DNA of 34,533 nucleotides from Clostridium frigoris (GCF_018861865.1 NZ_JAHLDV010000036.1:1-34533); one strand, 5' to 3'. Shown: positions 16,126 to 24,315, counted from the first letter of the stretch. Program-made: numbers and translations. Notes: a model not told the origin generated them from the sequence alone.

Positions 16126-16386
16126 TTAAGATTTTTTACTGTTTCTTTTCTCTTTTATATCTTTTATTAATAAATAAAAAATACTGATAGTTAGTATAGC
16201 TACTATTCCCATTAATGAATCTTCTGATGTTTTACTAATACCACTTAGAAATGAAGTTCTAGAAACAATTAATATAAACGCCAGAAATATTCCTAATATT
16301 TTATATATTCTTTTATCGCGAAGATAGTCCTTAAAAAGAAAGACTGCTAATATTAAAAAACAGATTATACTAATAATATTCCTCAA
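16126..16386 (-). CDS. Small membrane protein, unknown function
   Basis: 86 residues starting at a TTG with GGAGGAGAG about 8 bases upstream. Three hydrophobic helices are visible (residues 2-19, about 30-46 and 58-75), with Lys/Arg-rich loops (KDYLRDKRIYK) and a basic tail (KDIKEKRNSKKS). No catalytic or ligand motif is recognised. A single-gene unit. Confidence 0.65.
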   Translation of the reverse strand: MRNIISIICFLILAVFLFKDYLRDKRIYKILGIFLAFILIVSRTSFLSGISKTSEDSLMGIVAILTISIFYLLIKDIKEKRNSKKS

Positions 16387-16522
16387 ATTAATCTCTCCTC
16401 CCTTATATTAAACAATCTACAATTATTTATTTGCTTATTTATATCCACTCATTATACCATATTTTTCGAACACATACTTTTGACTATACTTAATTTAAAA
16501 TTGAATATATGTATTTTCATGT

Positions 16523-16535
16523 CGTCATAATGACG
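16523..16535. repeat. Short perfect palindrome
   Basis: CGTCAT, A, ATGACG followed by TTTTA, in the region before the DUF5316-like gene. It may be an operator or a weak terminator; nothing else supports either reading. Confidence 0.35.
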
Positions 16536-16614
16536 TTTTATGTTATTAGTATTTAATTACAAGAATATAAAGAATATAATGTTAATTAAAGTGTATCTTA
16601 AGGAGTGGGTAAAA

Positions 16615-16908
16615 ATCAAAAAAATAATCCTTTCAAGTTTTATTATAATGTGTATTAGCATTGTTTTAGGTAAAGTCTTAAACAATTGGATATTATCTAT
16701 TAAAATCTGTGGAAGTATATCTTTAGTATGTTTTGGTTTAGCAGGAACATTAAATGGTAGTTCTATTAGTAAAAGAAGGTTTAGATTGGATACTACTATT
16801 GATAAAGAAGATGCCAAAATAGCAAGAAGTAAAATCACTAATTTTGCGATGATTGTAGGATCAACTAATACCATTTTGGCTATTACTATTTTTTTCTTAA
16901 TAAAATAA
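16615..16908 (+). CDS. DUF5316-like two-helix membrane protein
   Basis: About 97 residues if translation begins at the ATC at 16615. AAGGAG lies 9 bases upstream of this codon, and the product would start with the usual M-K-K-I-I-L. In-frame ATG codons at 16540 and 16579 have no ribosome site. Two hydrophobic hairpins (residues 4-21 and 28-47) are followed by a charged loop (SISKRRFRLDTTIDKEDAK) and a final helix. Glycine-rich GLAGTLNGSSIS matches the DUF5316 family of small Firmicute membrane proteins, unknown function. It converges on the MFS gene with only 18 bases between stops. Confidence 0.6.
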   Translation: MKKIILSSFIIMCISIVLGKVLNNWILSIKICGSISLVCFGLAGTLNGSSISKRRFRLDTTIDKEDAKIARSKITNFAMIVGSTNTILAITIFFLIK

Positions 16909-16926
16909 ATGTGAACCTAATTTTGT

Positions 16927-18360
16927 TTATTCATTTGACTCCGTTGTGCAGTTTCCAAAATCCACAATTTTATCTTTTGACCTTCCATCCTTTACATAGA
17001 GGACTATACCTACAAGGCCTACTGCAATTAAAATTGATGACATTCTAAACGATACATTAATTCCATGAATGCTTGCAAGTATAGCTGACGATTGCCTACT
17101 ATGCTTAACAGCATTTGTCATGACTGTAATAAAAATAGCTGAACCAATAGCACCCGACACCTGACGTAATGTGTTATTAATTACTGCACCATGTGCAATA
17201 TGCTTATTATCAAGTGAATTAATTCCCCAAGTTGTAAGTGGAGATAATATCATGACCAGACCTATCTCTCTAAAACAGTACATAATAGATACATAGATTA
17301 CTGAAGTATTTTCACCTAAATATGAAAAAGCATATGTTCCTATACCCAGCATTGACATACCAACTATACATAAGATGCGTGGACCATGTTTATCTAGAAT
17401 CCTCCCCGTAGTAGGGCTTAATAAAGCTAGAAATAAAGCACCTGGAAGCATTATAAGTCCAGAGTTAACAGCAGAATAACCACGAACACTTTGTATGTAA
17501 ATAGCAAGCAGAATTGTAGCTGACATCATAGCAGCATAAATAATACAAGTTAAAATAGTACTAACAGTAAACACACTGGTTTTAAACACTCTTAATTCTA
17601 AAAATGGAGTTTTAGAATTAATTTGTATTCGCGTGAAAATAATAAGTGATATTACTCCAACTATTAATGGACCATATGTAATTGGATTTATCCATCCATA
17701 ACTTCCTTGATTACTAAAACTAATAAGCAGTCCTCCAAATCCCAATGTTGATAAAATAAGAGACCTTATGTCTAATTTATCTTTTTTTGTTTGTCCAACA
17801 TTTTTTAATAATAAAAACGCTGCTACAATATCCAAAATAGATATACTTGCGAGGATATAAAACAAACTTCTCCACCCAAAGGCGTCGATTGCAAATCCTG
17901 AAAGTGTAGGTCCAATTGATGGAGCAAACCCAACTGTGATACCAATTATGCCCATAGCAGCCCCTCTACTCTCAATAGGATATAGCTGTAGTATAACAAA
18001 TTGTACCAATTGCACAAGAATACCAGCTCCCATTGCTTGAATAATACGTGAAGCTATCATAAGATTAAATGTTGGAGCAAATATAGAAAATATACATCCT
18101 ATAAAAAAAAGTCCCATAGCGCTAAGATATAATCTTCTTGTGCTAAACCTATTTACTAAATATCCTGTAGTTGGAATAGTTATGCCGAGTACTAGCAAAT
18201 ATATTGTAGTCAACCACTGACCAATATTTGCATCCACTTTAAAATCTTTCATTATACTTGGTAGTGCTGCCGTTAGCACTGTCTGACTAAGCAAACTTAA
18301 AAACGACCCTACTATTACTATAGTTACAATTATATTTCTTTCTTTTTTACTTATTACCTT
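16927..18360 (-). CDS. MFS drug exporter, DHA2 (14-helix) family
   Basis: About 477 residues from the GTG at 18360, which has AGGGG 9 bases upstream. The ATG at 18372 would leave no spacing. Fourteen hydrophobic segments are expected from the length. DHA2 motifs: LTAALPSIMKDFKVDANIGQW with the D-x-x-x-x-W helix 1 pattern; NRFSTRRLYL motif A; ASRIIQAMGAGILVQ, the family's motif in helix 4; and GITVGFAPSIGPTLSGF, antiporter motif C. It should export hydrophobic or cationic compounds in exchange for protons; substrates are not predictable. Its start overlaps the end of the TetR gene by about 14 bases, so the two are co-translated. Confidence 0.9.
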   Translation of the reverse strand, partial: KVISKKERNIIVTIVIVGSFLSLLSQTVLTAALPSIMKDFKVDANIGQWLTTIYLLVLGITIPTTGYLVNRFSTRRLYLSAMGLFFIGCIFSIFAPTFNLMIASRIIQAMGAGILVQLVQFVILQLYPIESRGAAMGIIGITVGFAPSIGPTLSGFAIDAFGWRSLFYILASISILDIVAAFLLLKNVGQTKKDKLDIRSLILSTLGFGGLLISFSNQGSYGWINPITYGPLIVGVISLIIFTRIQINSKTPFLELRVFKTSVFTVSTILTCIIYAAMMSATILLAIYIQSVRGYSAVNSGLIMLPGALFLALLSPTTGRILDKHGPRILCIVGMSMLGIGTYAFSYLGENTSVIYVSIMYCFREIGLVMILSPLTTWGINSLDNKHIAHGAVINNTLRQVSGAIGSAIFITVMTNAVKHSRQSSAILASIHGINVSFRMSSILIAVGLVGIVLYVKDGRSKDKIVDFGNCTTESNE

Positions 18361-19261
18361 CACGAGTATCATCCCCTAATTTACTTTTCAACTTGTTAAA
18401 TATAGCTATCTGTATTTTTAACGATTTTTCTTTTTCTAGTAACGATAGCATAGCATCCATAATTAAGGAATCATACAGTCCTAATTCAGCTTCTTTTTCT
18501 ACCATGTTTATTGCTTCAGTTAATTTTTTTTGTTCAATAATAGTATCGTGTCTTAGAATAAGATCTTTTATCTCTCCTATTGTTTTATAAATAAGCAATT
18601 GCTCAGATAAAAATAGCTTGTCACTTGCATCTCCATTTTCAGAATAAAAAAAAGATTTTTCTATAACAACTGGAACTTTTTTTAGCTCGTTTATTGTCAT
18701 CTCTATTATTCGTATAACATAATCAGAAACAAAGCTCGGTTCAAATTCTTCCTTCTTAATGCGCATAATCAAAGTAAATTCATGTACTAAACTATCTATT
18801 AAAAAAATTATTTCCCACACAATAGATTCTATTTCATCTCCATATAGTGTAGTTAAACTCTTGTAATACTCCGATAATAAATTATTTCTTATAATTTCTT
18901 TAAATTTGTACATTGGTTGTCCTTTGACCTGAGAAAAATTTTCTATTATAAATAAATTAAAAGGAGTATTAGAAATCAAATACTCCCACACTAGAATTAT
19001 CTTCTTTTTTAATTTATCTTTATTATTTATTTCAATATTTTCATCAATAGCTCTCGCACTACTTAGAAATTTTTTATTTGCATAAGCTAATATTTCATCA
19101 ACTAAATCCTCTTTTGTTGAAAAATATTTATAAAAAGTGGCTTTAGATATTTTACATGTTTTTACAATATCATATATTGAAGTAAATTGAAGTCCTTGCT
19201 TCGTAAAACACTCTTTTGCTACATCCATAATCAATTTTTGCTTTTCGTCTATCTTAATCAT
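18347..19261 (-). CDS. TetR/AcrR family repressor, unusually long
   Basis: 304 residues against about 190-210 for the family. Residues 8-55 form the DNA-binding domain (KECFTKQGLQFTSIYDIVK, then CKISKATFYKYFSTKEDLVDEIL). The ligand-binding helices run to about residue 195. An extra 100 residues follow, mainly charged helices (KLTEAINMVEKEAELGLYDS, then LLEKEKSLKIQ). It probably represses itself and the overlapping MFS gene, releasing DNA when a drug binds; a dyad operator lies 27 bases before the start. The GGGAG site is very close to the ATG, so the start is not certain. Confidence 0.85.
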   Translation of the reverse strand: MIKIDEKQKLIMDVAKECFTKQGLQFTSIYDIVKTCKISKATFYKYFSTKEDLVDEILAYANKKFLSSARAIDENIEINNKDKLKKKIILVWEYLISNTPFNLFIIENFSQVKGQPMYKFKEIIRNNLLSEYYKSLTTLYGDEIESIVWEIIFLIDSLVHEFTLIMRIKKEEFEPSFVSDYVIRIIEMTINELKKVPVVIEKSFFYSENGDASDKLFLSEQLLIYKTIGEIKDLILRHDTIIEQKKLTEAINMVEKEAELGLYDSLIMDAMLSLLEKEKSLKIQIAIFNKLKSKLGDDTREGNK

Positions 19262-19287
19262 CTCCCATTAAAACTCATAAGTACTAC

Positions 19288-19312
19288 TTAGTACACTATA
19301 GTACTGTACTAA
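19288..19312. promoter_or_regulatory. Probable TetR operator
   Basis: TTAGTAC and GTACTAA are inverted around 11 bases (25 bp in all) directly upstream of the TetR start. A dyad of this size and place is typical of an autoregulatory TetR site. Confidence 0.6.
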
Positions 19313-19330
19313 TATACTACCTTTTTAAAA

Positions 19331-19374
19331 ATAAATCAAGACTCGTGAATAAATAAATCAAGACTGGTGAATAA
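19331..19374. repeat. Two tandem 22-bp direct repeats
   Basis: Two copies of a 22-bp unit (ATAAATCAAGACTSGTGAAT with S = C or G, then AA) differ at one base. The period equals two helical turns, so a dimer-of-sites for a regulator is possible. They lie between the TetR operator and the ABC-importer promoter. Confidence 0.65.
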
Positions 19375-19436
19375 ATAAACTGAGTAAATTATGTTATAGT
19401 AACTTATTCAACAGTCTTAACCATTTAAAGTAATAT

Positions 19437-19480
19437 TTAACTGTAAATAAAAAGAATTATTATAAGTAATTTACAGTTAA
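19437..19480. promoter_or_regulatory. Dyad directly upstream of the ABC-importer promoter
   Basis: TTAACTGTAAAT and ATTTACAGTTAA are perfect 12-bp inverted arms around 20 bases, ending one base before the -35. The position suits an activator or repressor of the amino-acid importer. Confidence 0.55.
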
Positions 19481-19509
19481 TTGACAATTTATCAACCGCC
19501 TGTTATCAT
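19481..19509 (+). promoter_or_regulatory. Sigma-A promoter of the amino-acid ABC importer
   Basis: TTGACA, a 17-base spacer and TATCAT. The predicted start is about 19516, some 32 bases before the first candidate initiation codon. Confidence 0.75.
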
Positions 19510-19547
19510 AAACACCATATCCATTAAATTTAGAGGAGGTAATCTTA

Positions 19548-20408
19548 ATTAAAAAAATGTTAACGAAAAAATTATTTTCAATATTGTTAGTTTCAATTTT
19601 TACTGTATCTTTAGTTGGTTGCGGTAACACTAATGACGTAAAGAAAGAGACTACGTCTACTCCTTATACTGGAACACTTAAAGGTGCTTTGAAAGATTAT
19701 ACATATAAAATAGGAACTTCTGGTACATATGCTCCATTTTCTTATTTCGATAGTAATGGAAAAAACATAGTAGGTTTTGACATGGATTTACTTCATGAAT
19801 TGCAGAATGTTTTAGGCTTTAAAATACAAACTGGCAACGTACAGTCTATGGACTATGGTCCGCTTACTACATCTCTTGCTGTAGGTAAACTTGACATTTC
19901 AATAGCAGCCATTTGTGCAACAGATACAAGAAAAAAGGGAATGGATTTTACTGATACTTACTATAATGCAGGCCTGTCAGTAATTGTTAATAAAAAAACT
20001 AGTCCAAAAGAGATAATAGGAATTGACAGCCTTAAGAGTGGTAAATACAAAATTGCAGTACAGAAGGGAGATGCTAGTCATCTATTCCTGACTGGTGCAA
20101 ACGTACCTGCAAGCAGTATTCAAGTACATGATTCTATTACAACAGCCCTCCAATCACTTGAACAAGGCAAGGTAGATGCAATGGTTTATGATGCACCTGG
20201 TACTAAATTTTATATTAAAAATAAAAAAGATTCAAACCTTAAAATGATTGGAGATCAGTTTGCTAAAGAGCAGACACCTTATGCGATTGCAATTTCTTTT
20301 GATGCCTCTAAAAAAAATCCTAAGTTGCTAAGCATTATGAACGCAGCAGTAAAAAAATTAAAAGACGATGGTACAATGGCTAAATTAGAAAAAAAATGGT
20401 TAAAGTAA
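19548..20408 (+). CDS. Amino-acid ABC transporter substrate-binding lipoprotein
   Basis: 283 residues from the ATG at 19557, or 286 if the ATT at 19548 is used. GAGGAGG is 8 bases before the ATT but 17 before the ATG, so ATT (giving M-K-K-M-L-T) may be the true start. The lipobox is SLVGC. The mature part is a type-II (SBP_bac_3) binding protein: IGTSGTYAPFSYFDSNGK, GFDMDLLHELQ, then SIAAICATDTRKKGMDFTD, the ligand-binding domain hinge. It captures a polar amino acid, possibly cystine, outside the membrane and delivers it to the permease encoded 145 bases downstream. Confidence 0.88.
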   Translation: MKKMLTKKLFSILLVSIFTVSLVGCGNTNDVKKETTSTPYTGTLKGALKDYTYKIGTSGTYAPFSYFDSNGKNIVGFDMDLLHELQNVLGFKIQTGNVQSMDYGPLTTSLAVGKLDISIAAICATDTRKKGMDFTDTYYNAGLSVIVNKKTSPKEIIGIDSLKSGKYKIAVQKGDASHLFLTGANVPASSIQVHDSITTALQSLEQGKVDAMVYDAPGTKFYIKNKKDSNLKMIGDQFAKEQTPYAIAISFDASKKNPKLLSIMNAAVKKLKDDGTMAKLEKKWLK

Positions 20409-20410
20409 TA

Positions 20411-20502
20411 TATCTACATAAAATGTAGATATACAGCTTTTTCAAAAAATTCATGCAAATGCTTAAGTTGCATCGCAAAACATGGATTAATTGAAAAAGC
20501 CT
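20411..20502 (+). promoter_or_regulatory. Structured intercistronic region
   Basis: The first hairpin is TATCTACAT, AAA, ATGTAGATA. Next, GCTTTTTCAA (20436) pairs with TTGAAAAAGC (20491-20500) and encloses ATGCAA...TTGCAT. It lies between the binding-protein and permease genes. A structure at this point usually protects the upstream message or lowers downstream expression, which fits the higher need for binding protein. Confidence 0.5.
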
Positions 20503-20553
20503 TTGTTTTAATAAATATCAAAATAGAGTAAATAGTTAAAAAAGGAGTGTATT

Positions 20554-21198
20554 ATGGATTTAAGTTTTCTAAATGTATTGTTCCCCATGCTTCTTAGGGG
20601 ATTTAAAGTAACTGTAGAAATTTCAGTATTCGGTATACTGATTGGATTTATGCTAGGATGCGTTTCTGGCTACGCACTTCAATGTAAAAATAAAGTTGCA
20701 AAGTTTATCGCTAACATATATATATGGATTATTCGTTCTACGCCTATAATTGTGCAAGCTTTATATGTATACTTTGTTGTACCAGAAATTACAGGTATAG
20801 ATTTAGGTAGCAATATTTCGGGAATTATAGTTATACTTTTGAATTCCGGAGCATTTATTGCTGAAATAGTACGTGGCGCTCTACAAGGAATTGAACCTGG
20901 TCAGAAAGAAGCAGGATTGTCTCTTGGTCTTACACCTTTTCAGACTCTAATACACGTAATTATTCCGCCTGCTTTTCGCTCAATGATACCAGCTTTGTTC
21001 AATCAGTTTATTATTTCTGTTAAGGACACGGCAATACTTTCTATAATCGTTGTAAATGAAATAACAAAACAGATCCAAAATTATGCAGCATTAAGTTTTA
21101 ATACGATAAATGCTTATACCGCTGGCGCGCTCTTCTACATGGTGATAATTTCAGTTCTCATTATCATCCAAAAGCAAGTCGAAAGGAGGATTAGTTGA
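20554..21198 (+). CDS. Amino-acid ABC transporter permease
   Basis: 214 residues, HisM/TcyB type. Five hydrophobic segments are visible. The cytoplasmic EAA loop [20 protein letters not shown] contacts the ATPase. [19 protein letters not shown] is the conserved early-helix block of polar amino-acid permeases. An AAGGAGTG ribosome site lies 8 bases before the ATG. The stop overlaps the ATPase start in a TGATG junction. With a single permease gene, the channel is likely a homodimer. Confidence 0.9.
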   Translation: MDLSFLNVLFPMLLRGFKVTVEISVFGILIGFMLGCVSGYALQCKNKVAKFIANIYIWIIRSTPIIVQALYVYFVVPEITGIDLGSNISGIIVILLNSGAFIAEIVRGALQGIEPGQKEAGLSLGLTPFQTLIHVIIPPAFRSMIPALFNQFIISVKDTAILSIIVVNEITKQIQNYAALSFNTINAYTAGALFYMVIISVLIIIQKQVERRIS

Positions 21199-21944
21199 TG
21201 GATACTTTAATAAAAATAAATAAATTATCTAAAAGTTTTGGTGATTTAGAGGTTCTTAAAGATATTAACCTAGAAGTTACCGAGGGGGAAGTTATCTGCA
21301 TTATCGGTCCCTCTGGTTCAGGTAAAAGCACCCTGCTTCGTTGTATTAACCAGTTGGAGTTACAGTCCGGTGGAACTATCTTTTACAAGGGTAAAAATAT
21401 TGGTCGTAGGAATCATGATCTGCGAAAGTTTCGTGAAGAAGTTGGTATGACATTTCAAAATTTTAACTTGTTTCCAATGAAAAGTGTTCTAAAAAACATT
21501 ATGCTTGCACCAGTTTTAACCAACAAAAAATCAAAACATGAAGCTGAAAAAAAAGCACTTGAATTGCTTAAAAAAGTAGGACTAGAAGACAAAGCACTTG
21601 CAATGCCTTCCACACTATCCGGTGGTGAGCAACAGCGTGTTGCAATAGCTAGAGCCCTTGCAATGGAACCCAAGGTTTTGCTTTTTGACGAGCCTACCTC
21701 TGCATTAGATCCAGAGCTTGTTGGAGATGTTCTTGAAGTAATGAAAACACTCGCAAATGAAGGTATGACTATGATAGTGGTAACTCATGAAATGGACTTT
21801 GCAAGAGAAGTTTCAGATAGAGTTGTTTTTATGGATGAAGGATATATTGTTGAAGAAAACAATCCAGAAGAAATTTTTACAAATCCCAAAAATGAACGAA
21901 CGAAATCTTTCCTTTCAAGAATAATTGGAGATGAAAATTCATAA
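21198..21944 (+). CDS. Amino-acid ABC transporter ATPase
   Basis: 248 residues from the ATG at 21198 (AGGAGG 8 bases upstream); a TTG three bases earlier is in frame but less well spaced. Walker [11 protein letters not shown]-loop in [11 protein letters not shown], signature [17 protein letters not shown], Walker [13 protein letters not shown] and switch His in [11 protein letters not shown] are all intact. It powers import of a polar amino acid with the two genes upstream. It is the last gene of the operon, followed by repeat copy 3, whose hairpin is a likely terminator. Confidence 0.92.
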   Translation: MDTLIKINKLSKSFGDLEVLKDINLEVTEGEVICIIGPSGSGKSTLLRCINQLELQSGGTIFYKGKNIGRRNHDLRKFREEVGMTFQNFNLFPMKSVLKNIMLAPVLTNKKSKHEAEKKALELLKKVGLEDKALAMPSTLSGGEQQRVAIARALAMEPKVLLFDEPTSALDPELVGDVLEVMKTLANEGMTMIVVTHEMDFAREVSDRVVFMDEGYIVEENNPEEIFTNPKNERTKSFLSRIIGDENS

Positions 21945-21985
21945 AAAGATATTTTTGGCATGATTGCATCAAGTATTATCAAATT

Positions 21986-22018
21986 AAAATGGAATTCATT
22001 TATTGAATTCCATTTTTT
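21986..22018. repeat. GAATTC hairpin repeat, copy 3
   Basis: AAAATGGAATTCA, loop TTTAT, TGAATTCCATTTTTT. It follows the ABC operon by about 40 bases and faces the end of the minus-strand LemA gene. Confidence 0.75.
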
Positions 22019-22025
22019 GTTGTTA

Positions 22026-22046
22026 AAAATCATAGCATAGCTATGC
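22026..22046 (-). terminator. Possible terminator of lemA
   Basis: On the minus strand CATAG, loop CTATG, CTATG then ATTTTTAAC. Short stem, so a weak call. Confidence 0.35.
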
Positions 22047-22081
22047 CTTTTAATACTGCTAATTGCATTGGATATGCTGTA

Positions 22082-22645
22082 TTAGAATGTTACTTTAGGT
22101 ACTACATTAGCACCTGATGTTGCTTTAAATAACTCTGCTTGTTTAAATCCAAACATACCTGCTATTATATTATTTGGAAATGTACCTATTTTAGTATTAT
22201 AACTTCCTACTGCATCATTATAATTCTTTCTTGCTACAGAAACTCTATTTTCTGAACCTTCTAATTCAGTAGTTAGTGCTGTAAACTGTTCATTTGCTTT
22301 CAAATCTGGGTAAGCTTCTACTACAGCCATTAATTTTCCTAAACCAGCAGTTAACTTAGTATCTGCATTTAACTTATCTTTAGTAGTTCCTGCACCCATC
22401 ATTGTTGCTCTTGAAGTTGAAATACTTGTAAATATGTCAGTCTCATGCTTTGCATATGCTTTAACAGTACTTACTATGTTCGGTATTAAATCTGCTCTTC
22501 TTTGCAATACAGTATCAATGTTACTTTGCTGCGTTGTTACATTAACCCTTGATTTTACCATTCCATTATATGAACCTATTACGGATAATACTAATACTAC
22601 AACTATTGCACCTATTATTAGTAATGTTTTGTTCGATTTTGTCAT
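22082..22645 (-). CDS. lemA: LemA family membrane protein
   Basis: 187 residues, typical. One N-terminal membrane helix (residues 7-26, LLIIGAIVVVLVLSVIGSYN), then the LemA coiled-coil body with QRRADLIPNIVSTVKAYAKH (conserved RxDLIPNLV block), then a MAVVEAYPDLKANEQF signature. The N-terminus is probably cytoplasmic and the helical bundle external. The function is not settled; the family is often next to TPM-domain proteins, as here. It sits 104 bases downstream of the TPM gene on the same strand. Confidence 0.9.
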   Translation of the reverse strand: MTKSNKTLLIIGAIVVVLVLSVIGSYNGMVKSRVNVTTQQSNIDTVLQRRADLIPNIVSTVKAYAKHETDIFTSISTSRATMMGAGTTKDKLNADTKLTAGLGKLMAVVEAYPDLKANEQFTALTTELEGSENRVSVARKNYNDAVGSYNTKIGTFPNNIIAGMFGFKQAELFKATSGANVVPKVTF

Positions 22646-22749
22646 TTTAATGTCCCCTTATGTATCCATATTGTTTTTGTATAAAAAATACTGCATCATC
22701 GTTGCTTCACCGCTTTGTTACATTAACTCTTTGAATTATATTAATCTAG

Positions 22750-23487
22750 TCAGTCAGAAGCTCCTCCGCCTCCAGAGTCTCCTCCGCCAAAGCTGTCGCC
22801 TCCGCCACCGAAACCACCTCCGAAACCGCCTCCGAATCCACCACCAAAACCACCACCAAAACCACCACCATAATCGCGATGCTGTCTATTTGGTTTTTTA
22901 AATATTGCTACGAGTATACCTAACATGATAAGTACTTTGAACAGGTTACCCGCGGTAAATATAGATTTTTTAGGTATTTGCGCTGTTTGAAGTTTAGCAT
23001 CACTTATTAGTGGATAAATCATATTAAGTGCCTGCGAATACTTTTTTTCTCTTAATACTGGATGAACTTTTTGTAGAATACTTTTAGCTGTTATATCTGG
23101 GATGTCACCTTCTAAACCATATCCTACCTCTAATCTAATATTATCAGTATCAGTTACATAAACAAATAATAAACCTTTGTTTGACTCTTTGCCTCCAATT
23201 CCCCACTTTTTAAATACTGCATTAGAATATGATTCTAAGTCGTAGCCATTAGGAATTACATCTAAAGTCAGTATTGCAAGTTGTATTCCCTTTTGCTTAT
23301 TTAAGCTTGTACTATTTGCTACTAACTTTTGAATTTCAGTTGCATTTAGTATTTTAGCATTATCCTGAACATAGATATTATTAGTTGGTTTGTCTGGTAA
23401 TTGGTCTTCTGCTGCAAGTACTGGTACCTGAAATATTAGTACTGCTATCAAAACATAAAATAATATTAGTAGTTTCTTCTTAAACAT
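22750..23487 (-). CDS. TPM-domain protein (YgcG family) with Gly-rich tail
   Basis: 245 residues: signal peptide (about 1-25, cleaved near VLAAE), TPM domain at about 38-155 (YVQDNAKILNATEIQKL; VYVTDTDNIRLEVGYGLEGD), a membrane helix near residues 180-195, and a C-terminal tail from about 205 made of Gly-Gly-Gly-Phe repeats (GGGFGGGFGG...) ending in GGGGASD. The tail should lie on the opposite face of the membrane. TPM proteins are proposed phosphatases or photosystem-related chaperones, and in Firmicutes their role is undefined; they accompany LemA. An AAGGAGAG site precedes the ATG. Confidence 0.88.
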   Translation of the reverse strand: MFKKKLLILFYVLIAVLIFQVPVLAAEDQLPDKPTNNIYVQDNAKILNATEIQKLVANSTSLNKQKGIQLAILTLDVIPNGYDLESYSNAVFKKWGIGGKESNKGLLFVYVTDTDNIRLEVGYGLEGDIPDITAKSILQKVHPVLREKKYSQALNMIYPLISDAKLQTAQIPKKSIFTAGNLFKVLIMLGILVAIFKKPNRQHRDYGGGFGGGFGGGFGGGFGGGFGGGGDSFGGGDSGGGGASD

Positions 23488-23666
23488 CTAAACTCTCCTT
23501 CTAAATCGTTCAAATAAATTTTTAACATCAATAACAATCAAATCTATGATTTCTTATTAAAGGCTCATCATCTACAACTGAAATTTGTCTATTATACATA
23601 TAATTGTATCATATAATTAATTATAATATATTACAAAAACACTATCTCTTAACTTTTCATTTGTGA

Positions 23667-23778
23667 ATATCTATTATTAATTAAAAATAAGTCTTTACAA
23701 ATATCGATTGCCGTGTTATTATTAGTCCATAAACAAAGAAGCAAAATTAACTATTAACCTTCATTAGATTAAGTAAAA
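23667..23778. repeat. 113-bp duplicated promoter element, copy A
   Basis: About 90 percent identical by eye to 24388-24500, in direct orientation and about 720 bases apart. It contains TTTACA (23694-23699), a 17-base spacer and TATTAT (23717-23722), a good sigma-A promoter pointing right. Copy B keeps the same spacing. Confidence 0.75.
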
Positions 23779-23806
23779 AAATCGCTAATAAAAAGGGGAT
23801 AGTCCA

Positions 23807-23857
23807 ATGTACAAAATTAAATCTTCAGAGTTTTTAGAGGGTAGCAAAAGTTTATAA
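23807..23857 (+). other. Possible 16-residue ORF or gene stump
   Basis: ATG with AAGGGGAT about 7 bases upstream, downstream of the copy A promoter. It encodes MYKIKSSEFLEGSKSL and then stops. It may be the 5' stump of a lost gene or a leader peptide; too short to judge. Confidence 0.3.
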
Positions 23858-23869
23858 ATAAGAGGTCTT

Positions 23870-23995
23870 TAAGATATGTGATAAGACAAAGTAAAATAAC
23901 TTAAATTAAAATAAATTGCTACACTCTACTTAATTTAAAATTAAATATACGAATATATTAAAAGGGAATTCATTTATTGAATTCCCTTTTTGTTC
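23870..23995 (+). repeat. Dispersed repeat copy 4 (extended)
   Basis: About 105 bases shared with the copy at 33219-33340, including CTACACTCTACTTAATTTAA and ATATACGAATATA, ending in the GAATTC hairpin (AAAAGGGAATTCA...TGAATTCCCTTTTT, 23960-23991). Confidence 0.75.
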
Positions 23996-24063
23996 TTAAA
24001 AAATATTATTTAGACCAGCTGCAACTGTATTCCCAGTCATTTGGTGTACTGGAAAACATGCAT

Positions 24064-24315
24064 CTAACCTTTGAGGCCCAAGGTTTGACGTTCCATATTT
24101 TCTACAACGATATCATAAATTTCTCCCAAAGAAGTACAATACTCAAACACCTTCCATGGTGTATTAGTGTGAAAATGGATTTTAATCAATTCATCGTCAC
24201 CAACAGCAAGCAAACAATCACCTTCAATATTCTTTGTAATATATTCGTTTATTGTATCTTCAGAAAGATTATGTCCTTCGATTAATAATTGGGTATCAAA
24301 TTTGTATTCAATCAT
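24064..24315 (-). CDS. Stand-alone FakA/YloV middle-domain-like protein
   Basis: 83 residues. The whole protein aligns by eye with an internal segment of fatty-acid kinase FakA/YloV (DAK2 family): EGDCLLAVGDDELIKIHFHT corresponds to the GDSLVVVGDDxxVKVHVHT block, and GEIYDIVVENMERQ to the following strand and helix. The HxH pair is kept, but the upstream Cys of the YCTEF motif, which completes the zinc site in FakA, is Asp here (KFDTQ). There is no kinase domain and no partner gene nearby, so it cannot be a kinase by itself; a regulatory or scavenged-domain role is possible. AGGAGAG precedes the ATG. Confidence 0.7.
   Translation of the reverse strand: MIEYKFDTQLLIEGHNLSEDTINEYITKNIEGDCLLAVGDDELIKIHFHTNTPWKVFEYCTSLGEIYDIVVENMERQTLGLKG

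Larger units (their letters stand above)
23488..24063. other. Intergenic region with promoter repeat, mini-ORF and repeat copy 4
   Basis: It contains the first copy of a 113-bp duplicated element, a 16-codon ORF with a good ribosome site, and repeat copy 4. No other gene is visible. Confidence 0.5.

Noticed and set aside
19331-19374. CRISPR-like appearance of the 22-bp repeats
   Set aside because: Only two adjacent copies with no spacer between them and no cas genes.
22434-22901. Plus-strand frame over the LemA start and the TPM tail
   Set aside because: It lies opposite two well-supported genes, has a His/Arg-rich low-complexity end from the Gly repeat, and no ribosome site.
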